From contig NZ_PQCD01000049.1 of the NCBI RefSeq assembly GCF_002964705.1, positions 404,704 through 468,703 of the forward strand: a stretch of DNA of 64,000 nt, given 5' to 3'. This document shows positions 28,570-37,150 of this stretch, piece after piece (the first letter of the stretch is position 1; every line of letters begins with the position of its first letter). A program made the position numbers and the translations under genes. The DNA comes from Pseudoalteromonas sp. T1lg75 (GTDB lineage: Bacteria; Pseudomonadota; Gammaproteobacteria; Enterobacterales; Alteromonadaceae). The notes below the pieces were generated by a model, which worked only from the letters and a program-made list of their open reading frames with translations, did not search any database and was not told the origin of the DNA.

Positions 28570-28834
28570 GGTCTGTTTATCTTTGCGGTTTACTTTATGT
28601 TCAATCTAAACGCATTCTGATCACGACGCTCGTTATGCTGCATAGTCATTTTATGTACATAGCGAGCAACACAGAGCAGGGTGCGTTGAGATGAACCCAT
28701 AGGGCAGCGCTTGTAGCGCATTTCTACTGTGTTGTTACATGTTCATGTAGAATAACTACACCACACATGTGCCGCCTTGTATAAATTCACTACAAACTGC
28801 TGCAGAAACAAACAACAAAGGTCAACAGACCCTA
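28567..28834. mobile_element. MITE-like element between truC and yqcA
   Basis: Terminal inverted repeats AGGGTCTGTTTATCTTTG (28568-28585) and CAAAGGTCAACAGACCCT (28816-28833) match at 16 of 18 positions. TA flanks both GGGTCTG ends (28567-28568 and 28833-28834), consistent with a TA target duplication. The 264-base interior has no coding gene and contains short internal palindromes (for example ATGTTCATGTAGAATAACTACA). It interrupts the conserved truC-yqcA spacing and must be moved in trans, if at all. The TA target suggests an IS630/Tc1-like donor, which is inference. Confidence 0.75.
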
Positions 28835-28849
28835 TGTAAAGGACAATTA

Positions 28850-29293
28850 ATGGCAACCATCAGTATTTTTTACGGCAGTGTGTATGGCGCCGCCGAGCGT
28901 CTTGCCGAGACCCTATGCGCTCATATTAACGAGTTAGGAAGCAGCGCTAAGCTCGTGGATAACCCTCAGGTTGAAGATATTATCGCTGCCGAACAGATCC
29001 TGGTGGTTACCTCGACCACGGGGCAGGGTGATTTGCCAGACAACATTTTGCCGCTCTATTTAGGTTTACAAGAGCAGTTTCCATTGCTCGGCGCTAAGCC
29101 CTGCGCGGTGATTGCCCTAGGCGACAGCAGTTATGGCGAGACCTTCTGCGGCGGTGGACGCCAGTTTGAGGAGCTGTTGATTGAGCTGCAAGGCAAGATC
29201 ATTCAACCACGTTTGGATATTGATGCCATGGTTGATTTTGACCCCGAGCCCGTGGCACTGCCTTGGGTAGAGCGCTTGGTCGCGCAGTCATAA
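28850..29293 (+). CDS. yqcA: flavodoxin YqcA/MioC type
   Basis: The 147-residue FMN protein begins MATISIFYGSVYGAAERLAETL, the flavodoxin phosphate-binding loop (S-V-Y-G-A-A replacing T-G-T). It continues with STTGQGDLPDN and ALGDSSYGETFCGGGRQFEE, the two FMN-isoalloxazine loops. It carries electrons; its partner is unknown. ATG 28850 has AAGGA eight bases upstream, only a few bases after the MITE edge. The insertion thus left the ribosome site intact but separated the gene from its operon promoter. Confidence 0.92.
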   Translation: MATISIFYGSVYGAAERLAETLCAHINELGSSAKLVDNPQVEDIIAAEQILVVTSTTGQGDLPDNILPLYLGLQEQFPLLGAKPCAVIALGDSSYGETFCGGGRQFEELLIELQGKIIQPRLDIDAMVDFDPEPVALPWVERLVAQS

Positions 29294-29310
29294 GTACACC
29301 GCTAAGACAT

Positions 29311-29339
29311 AAAAAAAGCGCTCAAAGAGCGCTTTTTTT
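29311..29339. terminator. bidirectional terminator between yqcA and mltD
   Basis: AAAAAAAGCGCTC (29311-29323) and GAGCGCTTTTTTT (29327-29339) form a 13-bp stem with an AAA loop, with T-runs in both directions for the convergent genes. Confidence 0.88.
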
Positions 29340-29368
29340 ATGCTGATAATCAATGGGTTAGCTGCAGG

Positions 29369-30925
29369 CTATCCGCGTTTGACATCGACTATCAGTTTTA
29401 GTTTCTGCCCTGGTTGCAGGTATTTTTTGCTGTCCAGTTTATTCCACTTTTGAATATCGCTGACGCGCAGACCAAATTGTGAGGCGATGCGAGAGAGGGA
29501 GTCGCCACGACGTACCTTATAGGTGATGGTGCGGTTGACACTCTTGATGGCTCCCGAGTTGGCCGACTGGCGAATTTTTAATTTTTGTCCAAGGCGCAGT
29601 ACCGCATTGTCTTTAAGGTTATTCCAGGCCTTAAGCTGGGCCAGGGTGACATCGTACTCACGGCTAAGATCCCACAGGGTATCACCGGATTTTACAGTAT
29701 GGCTGCGAGTGACACTTGAGCCACCGTTCACCGCTAGGCGGACACGCTCTGGCAGGTGCGCCGCGCCCTGATCCGATAAGGGGATCATCAGCGTTTGTCC
29801 AACGCGGATGTTGGTCGACGATAAAGAGTTAAGGCTTTGAATGGCTTTAACATTGGTGTTGTGTTTGCGGGCTATCAAGGACAGGCTGTCGCCGGAGCGA
29901 ACTTCATACTGTTGCCAGCGCATGCGGTCTTTCAGTTGTGCCGTCGCTAGACGCTTTTCGAAGCGCGCTATGCTGTCGAGCGGCAATAATAAATGATGCG
30001 GCCCTTCAGGGTCGCTGGCCCAGCGGTTAAAGGCCGGGTTCAGACGGTATAGCTCCGATAGGGAAATGCCCGCCATTTTTGCCGCCATCTCAAGATCAAT
30101 TTGCGTACCCGCATCGACCCGGTCCACGACCTGGGCATTAACGATTTTATTCCAACGCACGCCAAACTCGTCATGACGTTTAAGCAAGTCGGCAAGCGCG
30201 AGTAGTTTAGGCACGTAGGCGGTGGTTTCTTTAGGCAGATCCAAGGACCAAAAATCCGTGGGTAAGTGTTTGCGGCGGTTCTTCTTAATGGCGCGCATTA
30301 CCCGGCCTTCGCCCGAGTTATAGGCGGCAATGGCATTAAGCCAGTCACCCTCGAGGGTTTTGTGCAGATAAGACAAATAATCCAGCGCAGCGCGGGTAGA
30401 TTCGGTAATATCACGACGACCGTCATACCACCAGTTTTGCTTTAAACCGAAACGCTTACCGGTCTGCGGCATAAATTGCCAAATGCCGCTGGCGCTTCGA
30501 TGGGAGTAGCCATATGGGTCAAAAGCACTCTCAACGATAGGTAACAGGGCGATCTCGATAGGCATCTGCCTTTTTTCAACTTCTTCCACTATGTAGTAAA
30601 GGTATGGTTCGGCACGCTTGGAGATGCGATCCAGATAGGCCTGATGACGCGCATAATAATTACGCTCGGTCACCACGGGGCGGTTTTGTGGGACATCAAT
30701 GGATAGCTGAAAGCGAATGCGCTCCCACACATCATCAAATACCGGAACCGGTTCTTCGTCTTCACCCATTTGTCCATCATCCAACAATTCCAGGGTGAGT
30801 GCTTCGCTGATTTCTTGCGGGCTTGCGCCATTGTCCGGTAACTGCGCGACAGGGGTCGTATCGGTTGCGGTACAACCCGTTAATAATGCCAACAACAATG
30901 CCAGCGAATAGGTAATCTTGTTCAT
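29369..30925 (-). CDS. mltD: membrane-bound lytic murein transglycosylase D
   Basis: The 518-residue lipoprotein cleaves peptidoglycan glycan strands. The N-terminus MNKITYSLALLLALLTGC is a lipoprotein signal. An SLT domain follows (about residues 95-215), with the catalytic Glu in LPIVESAFDPYGYSHRSASGIWQFMPQTG and a later IAAYNSGEGRV. Three LysM domains form the C-terminus, opening YEVRSGDSLSLIA, HTVKSGDTLWDLS and YKVRRGDSLSRIA; these bind peptidoglycan. It lies downstream of gloB as in E. coli. Three LysM repeats is at the upper side of the usual two to three. Confidence 0.96.
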   Translation of the reverse strand: MNKITYSLALLLALLTGCTATDTTPVAQLPDNGASPQEISEALTLELLDDGQMGEDEEPVPVFDDVWERIRFQLSIDVPQNRPVVTERNYYARHQAYLDRISKRAEPYLYYIVEEVEKRQMPIEIALLPIVESAFDPYGYSHRSASGIWQFMPQTGKRFGLKQNWWYDGRRDITESTRAALDYLSYLHKTLEGDWLNAIAAYNSGEGRVMRAIKKNRRKHLPTDFWSLDLPKETTAYVPKLLALADLLKRHDEFGVRWNKIVNAQVVDRVDAGTQIDLEMAAKMAGISLSELYRLNPAFNRWASDPEGPHHLLLPLDSIARFEKRLATAQLKDRMRWQQYEVRSGDSLSLIARKHNTNVKAIQSLNSLSSTNIRVGQTLMIPLSDQGAAHLPERVRLAVNGGSSVTRSHTVKSGDTLWDLSREYDVTLAQLKAWNNLKDNAVLRLGQKLKIRQSANSGAIKSVNRTITYKVRRGDSLSRIASQFGLRVSDIQKWNKLDSKKYLQPGQKLKLIVDVKRG

Positions 30926-31019
30926 GGACCGTTAATTTTTGATGAATCTGCGCGCATACTAGCAAAAAGTTATGAGCGCAGACAAATTTTGCCCTGTTTT
31001 TACTGGGGAAGGTGTCGGC

Positions 31020-31784
31020 CTAAAAATTATCTTTCCAGGCTCGCAGGGCGGCAAACTTAGCGTTGGGTTCGTCATCTTGTGGCCGAAACTGCGGGGGGAT
31101 GGCACCAAGGGAGATGACATCGGCACGCAAGAAAGGGTTGATGCGCTTTTCCAGGCCTATGGTGCTTGGCAGGGTGATGATATCCTGCGCTCGCTTGGTC
31201 TCGACCTGGTGTTGATAGCTTAAAACCGCTTCGTTATGAGGCTGACTGGCCGCGGCGAACTGCATATTGGCCAGGGTGTATTCATGGGTGCAATAGACTT
31301 GGGTGTTATCATCCAGGGCACGAAAGATCTGCATCGATTGCCACATTTGCTCGGCGCTGCCCTCGAACAGGCGCCCGCAGCCGCCACTAAACAAGGTATC
31401 GCCGCTAAATACCAGGCCCGCGCCAATATAACAAATATGATCTAAGGTGTGGCCTGGGGTGGCCCGAACCAGAAACTCGTATCCAAGTACGGTGAGGGTA
31501 TCTCCCTCACCGAGCGCCACGTCGATATCGGTAAAGGGGCTGTTTTTGGGGCCATACACGGTTATCTCCGGGTAGGCGAGCTTGAGCGCCGCCACTCCGG
31601 TGGTGTGATCCCAATGATGGTGGGTAATGAGGATGCCCGCCAAGGTTTTTCCCTGTGCTTGCAGGTAATCAAGGACCGGCTCGGCCAAGCCGGGATCGAC
31701 CACGACCACCTGTTTATTATCGCTACCTTGTAGCGCCCAAATATAATTATCCTTATAAGCTTTGATTGCCTCTACTTGCGCCAT
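31020..31784 (-). CDS. gloB: hydroxyacylglutathione hydrolase (glyoxalase II)
   Basis: The 254-residue metallo-beta-lactamase-fold enzyme hydrolyses S-lactoylglutathione in methylglyoxal detoxification. The binuclear metal motif THHHWDHTTG is at about residues 53-62. Further ligands are seen in TPGHTLDHICY and FSGDTLFSGGCGRLFEG. The C-terminal helical HAGH domain contains YCTHEYTLANMQFA and the glutathione-binding arginine/lysine region ...NPFLR. It is divergent from the methyltransferase gene and precedes mltD. Confidence 0.96.
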   Translation of the reverse strand: MAQVEAIKAYKDNYIWALQGSDNKQVVVVDPGLAEPVLDYLQAQGKTLAGILITHHHWDHTTGVAALKLAYPEITVYGPKNSPFTDIDVALGEGDTLTVLGYEFLVRATPGHTLDHICYIGAGLVFSGDTLFSGGCGRLFEGSAEQMWQSMQIFRALDDNTQVYCTHEYTLANMQFAAASQPHNEAVLSYQHQVETKRAQDIITLPSTIGLEKRINPFLRADVISLGAIPPQFRPQDDEPNAKFAALRAWKDNF

Positions 31785-31835
31785 CGACCATTGCTCTATA
31801 TCGTTATCATATTCCTAGTATAACGAGCTAATTGT

Positions 31836-32597
31836 GTGAAACCAGCACTGAGTTTGCAAAGACATCCGCCGCCCCATGCCTGGGGGCAGTTTCCCCATGG
31901 CGAGTATCTGCAAAGCGATATCGAGCGCAAGATGCAGCCCTGGCTGGAGCGCATGTTTGGCTATCACCTGTTGAAAATAGGCGATCTCAGCGTGCAATTG
32001 GATACCTCGGCAAGCCCCATTAAGCATCAGGTTGGCGTGGCGGCGCGTACGCCGCAGGCTGGGGTGATTGCCGAAGTGGATGAACTGCCCTTTGCCGAGG
32101 GCAGTGTCGATGCCTGCGTGCTAAGTCTGTGCCTGGAATACAACACCGACCCTCACCATATACTCAGGGAAGCCCATCGCACCCTGATCGCCGGTGGCTA
32201 TATTGTGATCACCGGCTTTAATCCCCTTAGTTTTTGCGGCCTGGCCAGTTTAATTCCTTTTAGCAGGCAAAAGCTGCCCTGGAGTGGTCGTTTCTTTACT
32301 CCCTCACGGGTTAAAGACTGGCTTGATTTACTGGGATTTGAACTGATCGCCGATGAGCGCTTTTTACATGCGTCCCTAGCGCGTGGCTCGCGGCTGTCAC
32401 GCTTTGCGCGCTGGCGTAGTTTTTGTCGTCACTACCTAAAGCCCATGGGCAGTGTATATATGCTGGTGGCGCGCAAAAGGGTAACGCCTTTGACGCCAAT
32501 CAAACCCAAGTGGCACGCTCGCCCAACGTTTAAGCCCGCTATCAAAGGAGTGGAGGTGAGCCGCCAGCGGCGCGCCAACAAAAGGTTAAAGGGTTAG
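31836..32597 (+). CDS. class I SAM-dependent methyltransferase (YafS-like)
   Basis: The 253-residue protein has a methyltransferase type 11 core: DELPFAEGSVDACVLSLCLEYNTDPHHILREAHRTLIAGGYIVITGFNPLS. Its position between gloB and rnhA/dnaQ matches E. coli yafS. The substrate is unknown. GTG 31836 is used; the ribosome site is weak (GAG at about 31824). The C-terminus is basic (KPKWHARPTFKPAIKGVEVSRQRRANKRLKG). Its 3' end overlaps the convergent hydrolase by 12 bases. Confidence 0.85.
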   Translation: MKPALSLQRHPPPHAWGQFPHGEYLQSDIERKMQPWLERMFGYHLLKIGDLSVQLDTSASPIKHQVGVAARTPQAGVIAEVDELPFAEGSVDACVLSLCLEYNTDPHHILREAHRTLIAGGYIVITGFNPLSFCGLASLIPFSRQKLPWSGRFFTPSRVKDWLDLLGFELIADERFLHASLARGSRLSRFARWRSFCRHYLKPMGSVYMLVARKRVTPLTPIKPKWHARPTFKPAIKGVEVSRQRRANKRLKG

Positions 32598-33383
32598 GGC
32601 GCCTTGTAGATTAAAGGGCACGGCGATATCCATCAGCCTTGGTTTATTCAGTGTTGCATCACGTTGCTGGCGTTGGGCGATAAAGTCCCCTTGCGCTTGT
32701 TGCAGATGCACGTTTTCCTGGCGCTGCTCGGCAATGGTGCTGTGGCAATCCAAAGCACGGCCGTTGGGCTGATAATCATGACAAACCCAGACCTTGGTGT
32801 GCTCGGGTAGCTCAAGCAGACGGACAATGGAGTCGTAAAGCTCGGCGGCACTGCCATTAGGGAAGTCGCAACGGGCACTGCCGGAATCCGGCATAAACAA
32901 GGTATCGCCAATAAATACATGACCCTGACAATTCAGGCTAATGCCATCCGGGGTGTGTCCCGGAGTGGCAATCACTTGTATATTTAGCTCACCCAGCGCC
33001 AAGGTATCGCCATCTTTTACATGTACATCGAACTGTGAACCATCGGTAACACAATCAAGTTGATAGATGGGTTTAAGGGTTCGTTGGACCTCGGTGATAT
33101 GCTCGCTGACCACAATTTTCCCCGCGCTTTGCTGACGCAGGTAGGCACAGGCGCTAAGGTGATCGGCATGAACATGGGTTTCGATGATCCATTCTAGCCG
33201 TAACTGATGTTTATTGATAAAGGCCAGTAGCTTGTCGGCACTGGTGTAGCTGAGCGTCTTGGACTCGCTGTCATAGTCGGCAACGGCATCGATCACCGCC
33301 GCCACTTTCGTTTCGGTGCAATAAAGAATGTAACTCAGGGTGTTACTGTCATCATGGTAAAAGGGAATGACCTTGAGTGACAT
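32586..33383 (-). CDS. MBL-fold hydrolase, persulfide dioxygenase (ETHE1)-like
   Basis: The 265-residue metallo-beta-lactamase-fold protein carries the THVHADHLSACAYLR metal motif typical of ETHE1/sulfur dioxygenase-like members, and further TPGHTPDGISL, FIGDTLFMPDSGSARCDFPNGSAAELYDSI and WVCHDYQPNG with the third His. ETHE1 enzymes use a mononuclear iron to oxidise glutathione persulfide to sulfite. The extended C-terminal tail is shared with the BigR-regulated hydrolase family. No BigR regulator is adjacent. The gene is inserted between yafS and rnhA relative to the enterobacterial order. Activity is inferred, not proven. Confidence 0.78.
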   Translation of the reverse strand: MSLKVIPFYHDDSNTLSYILYCTETKVAAVIDAVADYDSESKTLSYTSADKLLAFINKHQLRLEWIIETHVHADHLSACAYLRQQSAGKIVVSEHITEVQRTLKPIYQLDCVTDGSQFDVHVKDGDTLALGELNIQVIATPGHTPDGISLNCQGHVFIGDTLFMPDSGSARCDFPNGSAAELYDSIVRLLELPEHTKVWVCHDYQPNGRALDCHSTIAEQRQENVHLQQAQGDFIAQRQQRDATLNKPRLMDIAVPFNLQGALTL

Positions 33384-33483
33384 AGCTATTCCAAAATTAG
33401 TTATAAGTTATATCCATTCGTTATATAACATTCACACCCTTGAGTAAAGTTAGCCTCGGCCAACGGCGGCGGCATCTTTGGGA

Positions 33484-33948
33484 CTAAGCTTGATAGCCCT
33501 CATCCACTAAAAGGTGATTGCTCATGGCCGCATCTCGGGCTAAATCATCAACGATTTCATTTTCGTCATGACCACTGTGGCCCTTTACCCAGTGCCATCT
33601 TACCTGGTGGCGAGCACGCGCGGCGTCGAGACGCTGCCACAGATCCACGTTTTTCACCGGCTGTTTATTGGCGGTGCGCCAATTGCGCTTTTTCCAATTG
33701 TCTATCCAGCTTTCAATGCCCTGCTTAACGTATTGGCTGTCGGTGGTGATATCGACATGGCAGGGGCGTTTTAAGGATTCCAGGGCGACAATGGCCGCAA
33801 GCAGTTCCATACGATTATTGGTGGTGTTTTTATAACCTTGGCTGAGCGTCTTCTGATGCTCCCCATAGCGTAACAACACCCCGTAGCCGCCCGGTCCAGG
33901 ATTGCCCAAACAGGAGCCATCGGTATAAATTTCTACGCTTTTTTGCAC
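33484..33948 (-). CDS. rnhA: ribonuclease HI
   Basis: The 154-residue enzyme degrades the RNA strand of RNA-DNA hybrids. Catalytic acidic residues are visible in [12 protein letters not shown] (Asp), [10 protein letters not shown] (Glu), [12 protein letters not shown] (Asp) and [14 protein letters not shown] (Asp), with the substrate-handle basic patch [19 protein letters not shown] 33948 is chosen because AAGGA lies six bases upstream and the length then equals E. coli RNase HI (155); the open frame to 34077 would add an unlikely leader overlapping dnaQ. It is divergent from dnaQ, the classical rnhA/dnaQ overlapping-promoter arrangement (33949-34014). Confidence 0.96.
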   Translation of the reverse strand: MQKSVEIYTDGSCLGNPGPGGYGVLLRYGEHQKTLSQGYKNTTNNRMELLAAIVALESLKRPCHVDITTDSQYVKQGIESWIDNWKKRNWRTANKQPVKNVDLWQRLDAARARHQVRWHWVKGHSGHDENEIVDDLARDAAMSNHLLVDEGYQA

Positions 33949-34014
33949 GCTTTTCCTTGTTATTATGTACAATGACCGAAGCAGCAAAGATAGCAAATAT
34001 GGGCGTAAACTGAT

Positions 34015-34728
34015 ATGGCGCAGAGACAAATAGTACTCGATACTGAAACCACGGGCATCAACCCCAAAGACGGCCATCGCATTATTGAGATAGGGTGTGT
34101 GGAATTAGTTAATCGCCGTCTGACCGGCAACAACTTTCACGTTTATATTAACCCACAACGGGGTATCGAAGACGAAGCCATAGATGTTCACGGTATTACC
34201 ACCGAATTTTTAAAGGATAAGCCCCTGTATCATCAGGTAGCCGACGAATTTCTCGACTATATTCGCGGCGCTGAGCTTATCATCCATAACGCGCCGTTCG
34301 ACGTCGGCTTTATGGATCATGAATTTGCCTTGCTCAATCGCGGACTGCCAAAAACCGAGGACGTATGTCAGGTCCTTGACACCCTGGTTATGGCCCGAAA
34401 TATGCACCCGGGTCAAAAGAACAGTTTGGATGCGTTATGCCGTCGCTATGATATAGATAACTCAAAGCGAACCCTGCACGGCGCATTGCTGGATTCCGAG
34501 ATTTTGGCCGACGTCTACCTGGCCATGACCGGAGGCCAGAAAAAGCTGAACTTAGCGCAAAATAACGAACAACAAGACAGCGCCAACAGCGGCGGTATTA
34601 TCCGCTTGCCGGGCGACCGAGCCCCGCTCACCGTGATCAGCGCCAGCAATGAAGAACTGGCAGCGCACGAGCAGCGTTTGGATTTGGTTGCCAAAGAGGG
34701 TGGCAGCTGTTTATGGCGCGGTGAATAA
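34015..34728 (+). CDS. dnaQ: DNA polymerase III epsilon subunit (proofreading exonuclease)
   Basis: The 237-residue DEDDh exonuclease shows Exo I ([22 protein letters not shown]), Exo II ([14 protein letters not shown]) and Exo III-epsilon ([17 protein letters not shown]). The C-terminal tail after about residue 185, a flexible linker and alpha-subunit binding region, ends GGSCLWRGE. It removes misincorporated bases as part of the replicase core. The ATG at 34015 gives [14 protein letters not shown], equivalent to the E. coli start. Confidence 0.96.
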   Translation: MAQRQIVLDTETTGINPKDGHRIIEIGCVELVNRRLTGNNFHVYINPQRGIEDEAIDVHGITTEFLKDKPLYHQVADEFLDYIRGAELIIHNAPFDVGFMDHEFALLNRGLPKTEDVCQVLDTLVMARNMHPGQKNSLDALCRRYDIDNSKRTLHGALLDSEILADVYLAMTGGQKKLNLAQNNEQQDSANSGGIIRLPGDRAPLTVISASNEELAAHEQRLDLVAKEGGSCLWRGE

Positions 34729-34756
34729 ATACCGCGCTTTAAAACAGGGAAATAAT

Positions 34757-36181
34757 ATGACACGCACTAATGCACGCATTATTGCAAGCCTAATGACGGG
34801 CCTTGTGTGCCTCAGTAGCCTGGTGGCCCCGCTAGGTTTTACTGCGCTTGCCAGTGAGCAGGATAAACTGACCCTGCTATCTAAGGGCAATGAGTTGCCG
34901 CTGCTAAACAACCGCTTTCGCATCGACCATGACGTTGACAAAATAACCCTGCTTTTTTTTCGTCGTCCCGGCTCACCTGCCGTGGTCTTGGTGCGCCCCG
35001 ATGGCAGTAAATTGTATGCCCCGCACGCGCTTAATGACGAGCAACTGCAATGGCACGATGAGCGCGGTTATGATCTGATCGAGTTGCGCAACCCCATGCC
35101 TGGTCCTTGGCAGGTGGTGGGTCAGATCCTTCCCGAAAGCCGGATCATGGTGTTGGGCGATATTTCCTTAGAAGTGGATACCTTGCCTCCTTTATTGTTT
35201 CGCGGTGAGATCATCAAGCTGACCGGGCGTGTACTCAATGACGGCGAACAGGTTGAGGTGGGGCATTTTCACGAGGTGATTAATCTGCAGGTGGACTTTG
35301 TCAGCACCAACAACAATGAATTTACCAACTTTGGCGCCGGTACCGAGCATGTCGCCGACTTTAAAGACGATGGCCGCGGTTTTGATGAGCGCCCCGGCGA
35401 TGCTATTTTTACCGGCGAATTCCGCCTTGATTTTGCCCCCGGTCAGTGGCGCCCGGAAATTGCCCTAACTACACCGTTGATTCAGCGCAAGGTGGTGCAA
35501 GAGCCGGTAGTGGTTAAAGAGCCGCCATTAGCCTATGAATTGATTAAAGGGGAGAGCGGCGCAGATCATGAACTGGTTTTTCGACTTGATCCCGAGCTGG
35601 TAAAAACTGAGTCGGTGTTGCTGCAAGGGCGTATCTTTTACCCCAATAATGATGAGCAAGCCTTTTCCTTGCCGGCCAGCGCCTTGGCCGAGCGTCGCCT
35701 GAAGATCAGTAACTATGAACGCGGCCGTTATGAAGTTGAGGTGGAAATGTTTGCCACCAATATTAATGGCCGTGAGTTTATGGCTAATTTACCTAATCAT
35801 GACTTTGTGATCACCCGGCCCATAGCAAAGGTGGTGAAGACCTCACCTGTAACATCACACCCAGCGGCGGATATGCCAAGCGCAAATTCCTTAACTGCTG
35901 TTCAGAACCCGCCTCAGTCTCAGGCTAAAGGTGAGGGGCTAGCGAATAACTTTGAAAATGCGCTGCTGGTGGTGCTGGGTAACCTGGTTATTTTGCTGCT
36001 CGGCGGCCTGCTGATCCGTATTTTTGTGTTAAAAAAGCCGTTAATGTTGGGTGCTAATGTGCTGTTTTGGCGTAAAAAACAACAAAGCCAGTCGAGGGCT
36101 TCACAAGCAAACTTCGACAAAAATGGTTCAAAAAGTGATAAATCAGGTGAAATTTTAAACCTTTCGATGTCAGATGACTAA
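34757..36181 (+). CDS. TIGR03503 family protein
   Basis: The 474-residue product has a signal peptide (IIASLMTGLVCLSSLVAPLGFTALA). A beta-rich periplasmic part begins SEQDKLTLLSKGNELPLLNNRFRIDHDVDKITLLFFRR, typical of TIGR03503. Near the C-terminus (about residues 395-425) is a membrane segment NALLVVLGNLVILLLGGLLIRIFVL, and then a basic, Ser-rich cytosolic tail. ATG 34757 is preceded by AGGGA; the frame is open back to 34649 inside dnaQ but that part is shadow. The family occurs in Shewanella, Vibrio and relatives; its function is unknown, and the layout suggests an inner-membrane protein facing the periplasm. Confidence 0.85.
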   Translation: MTRTNARIIASLMTGLVCLSSLVAPLGFTALASEQDKLTLLSKGNELPLLNNRFRIDHDVDKITLLFFRRPGSPAVVLVRPDGSKLYAPHALNDEQLQWHDERGYDLIELRNPMPGPWQVVGQILPESRIMVLGDISLEVDTLPPLLFRGEIIKLTGRVLNDGEQVEVGHFHEVINLQVDFVSTNNNEFTNFGAGTEHVADFKDDGRGFDERPGDAIFTGEFRLDFAPGQWRPEIALTTPLIQRKVVQEPVVVKEPPLAYELIKGESGADHELVFRLDPELVKTESVLLQGRIFYPNNDEQAFSLPASALAERRLKISNYERGRYEVEVEMFATNINGREFMANLPNHDFVITRPIAKVVKTSPVTSHPAADMPSANSLTAVQNPPQSQAKGEGLANNFENALLVVLGNLVILLLGGLLIRIFVLKKPLMLGANVLFWRKKQQSQSRASQANFDKNGSKSDKSGEILNLSMSDD

Positions 36182-36208
36182 AAAAGCCTTAAAATTTCAA
36201 AAAAACTG

Positions 36209-36237
36209 TTGACTCACCAAGGGGTGATTCGTATCAT
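36209..36237 (+). promoter_or_regulatory. sigma-70 promoter of the tRNA-Asp array
   Basis: TTGACT (36209-36214), an exact 17-base spacer and TATCAT (36232-36237) form a strong promoter, followed by a GC-rich discriminator (CACGCCGC) typical of stringently controlled stable RNA operons. The first tRNA begins 45 bases downstream. Confidence 0.8.
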
Positions 36238-36281
36238 TCACGCCGCTGTCAGGGCAGAGTCCTGAACAGTTTGGATAACGC

Positions 36282-36358
36282 GGAGTGGTAGTTCAGTTGG
36301 TTAGAATACCGGCCTGTCACGCCGGGGGTCGCGGGTTCGAGTCCCGTCCACTCCGCCA
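36282..36358 (+). tRNA. tRNA-Asp (GTC), copy 1 of 7
   Basis: The 77-base gene starts GGAGTGGTAGTTCAG and ends with the encoded CCA. The anticodon arm CGGCCTGTCACGCCG displays GTC, and the T-arm is GCGGGTTCGAGTCCCGT. It is nearly identical to E. coli tRNA-Asp. All seven copies have the same sequence. Confidence 0.98.
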
Positions 36359-36382
36359 ATTATCCAAGTTTGCTTACTCTGT

Positions 36383-36459
36383 GGAGTGGTAGTTCAGTTG
36401 GTTAGAATACCGGCCTGTCACGCCGGGGGTCGCGGGTTCGAGTCCCGTCCACTCCGCCA
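36383..36459 (+). tRNA. tRNA-Asp (GTC), copy 2 of 7
   Basis: This is identical over 77 bases to copy 1 and separated from it by a 24-base spacer that is unrelated to the other spacers apart from being AT-rich. Confidence 0.98.
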
Positions 36460-36485
36460 GTTAAGCAAACACAGTATTCCGTCGC

Positions 36486-36562
36486 GGAGTGGTAGTTCAG
36501 TTGGTTAGAATACCGGCCTGTCACGCCGGGGGTCGCGGGTTCGAGTCCCGTCCACTCCGCCA
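36486..36562 (+). tRNA. tRNA-Asp (GTC), copy 3 of 7
   Basis: This is identical to copy 1, with an encoded CCA; the spacer before it is 26 bases. Confidence 0.98.
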
Positions 36563-36592
36563 TTTGGAATAATTAAAGAATATAAATACTGC

Positions 36593-36669
36593 GGAGTGGT
36601 AGTTCAGTTGGTTAGAATACCGGCCTGTCACGCCGGGGGTCGCGGGTTCGAGTCCCGTCCACTCCGCCA
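36593..36669 (+). tRNA. tRNA-Asp (GTC), copy 4 of 7
   Basis: This is identical to copy 1, with an encoded CCA; the spacer before it is 30 bases. Confidence 0.98.
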
Positions 36670-36708
36670 CATTTATATCCTTTAGTACATGCAATTCAGC
36701 GCTTTTGC

Positions 36709-36785
36709 GGAGTGGTAGTTCAGTTGGTTAGAATACCGGCCTGTCACGCCGGGGGTCGCGGGTTCGAGTCCCGTCCACTCCGCCA
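36709..36785 (+). tRNA. tRNA-Asp (GTC), copy 5 of 7
   Basis: This is identical to copy 1, with an encoded CCA; the spacer before it is 39 bases, the longest in the array. Confidence 0.98.
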
Positions 36786-36820
36786 TTTAGCCTGATATCA
36801 TGTACACACATCATTACTGC

Positions 36821-36897
36821 GGAGTGGTAGTTCAGTTGGTTAGAATACCGGCCTGTCACGCCGGGGGTCGCGGGTTCGAGTCCCGTCCACTCCGCCA
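36821..36897 (+). tRNA. tRNA-Asp (GTC), copy 6 of 7
   Basis: This is identical to copy 1, with an encoded CCA; the spacer before it is 35 bases. Confidence 0.98.
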
Positions 36898-36925
36898 TTT
36901 AATGATGTACAATGCATACCACTGC

Positions 36926-37002
36926 GGAGTGGTAGTTCAGTTGGTTAGAATACCGGCCTGTCACGCCGGGGGTCGCGGGTTCGAGTCCCGTCCACTCCGC
37001 CA
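36926..37002 (+). tRNA. tRNA-Asp (GTC), copy 7 of 7
   Basis: This is the last copy, identical to the others. A weak hairpin (TTTGCTT/AAGCAAA, 37004-37022) with a short T-rich tail follows and may end the transcript. Confidence 0.98.
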
Positions 37003-37150
37003 TTTGCTTCTCCCCAAAGCAAACACTTTTCCCTTGAAAATAATCTTAAAAATTCCATTTGTCGCCTTTAGTTAAGAAAAATACAGAAAAAAAATAGCCG
37101 GATATTAAACCAGCCATTTCTGTTTGAGCCTTACTTGCCTGAATTATAGC

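Noticed and set aside
34649..34756. Upstream extension of the TIGR03503 protein inside dnaQ
   Set aside because: The extension overlaps dnaQ in another frame and would bury the clear signal peptide starting at 34757.
36282..37002. 77-base repeats with 24-39-base unique spacers resembling a CRISPR array; also an open frame 36800-37075 over two copies
   Set aside because: Each repeat folds as tRNA-Asp with an encoded CCA, and no cas genes are near; the open frame is an artefact of the tRNA sequence.
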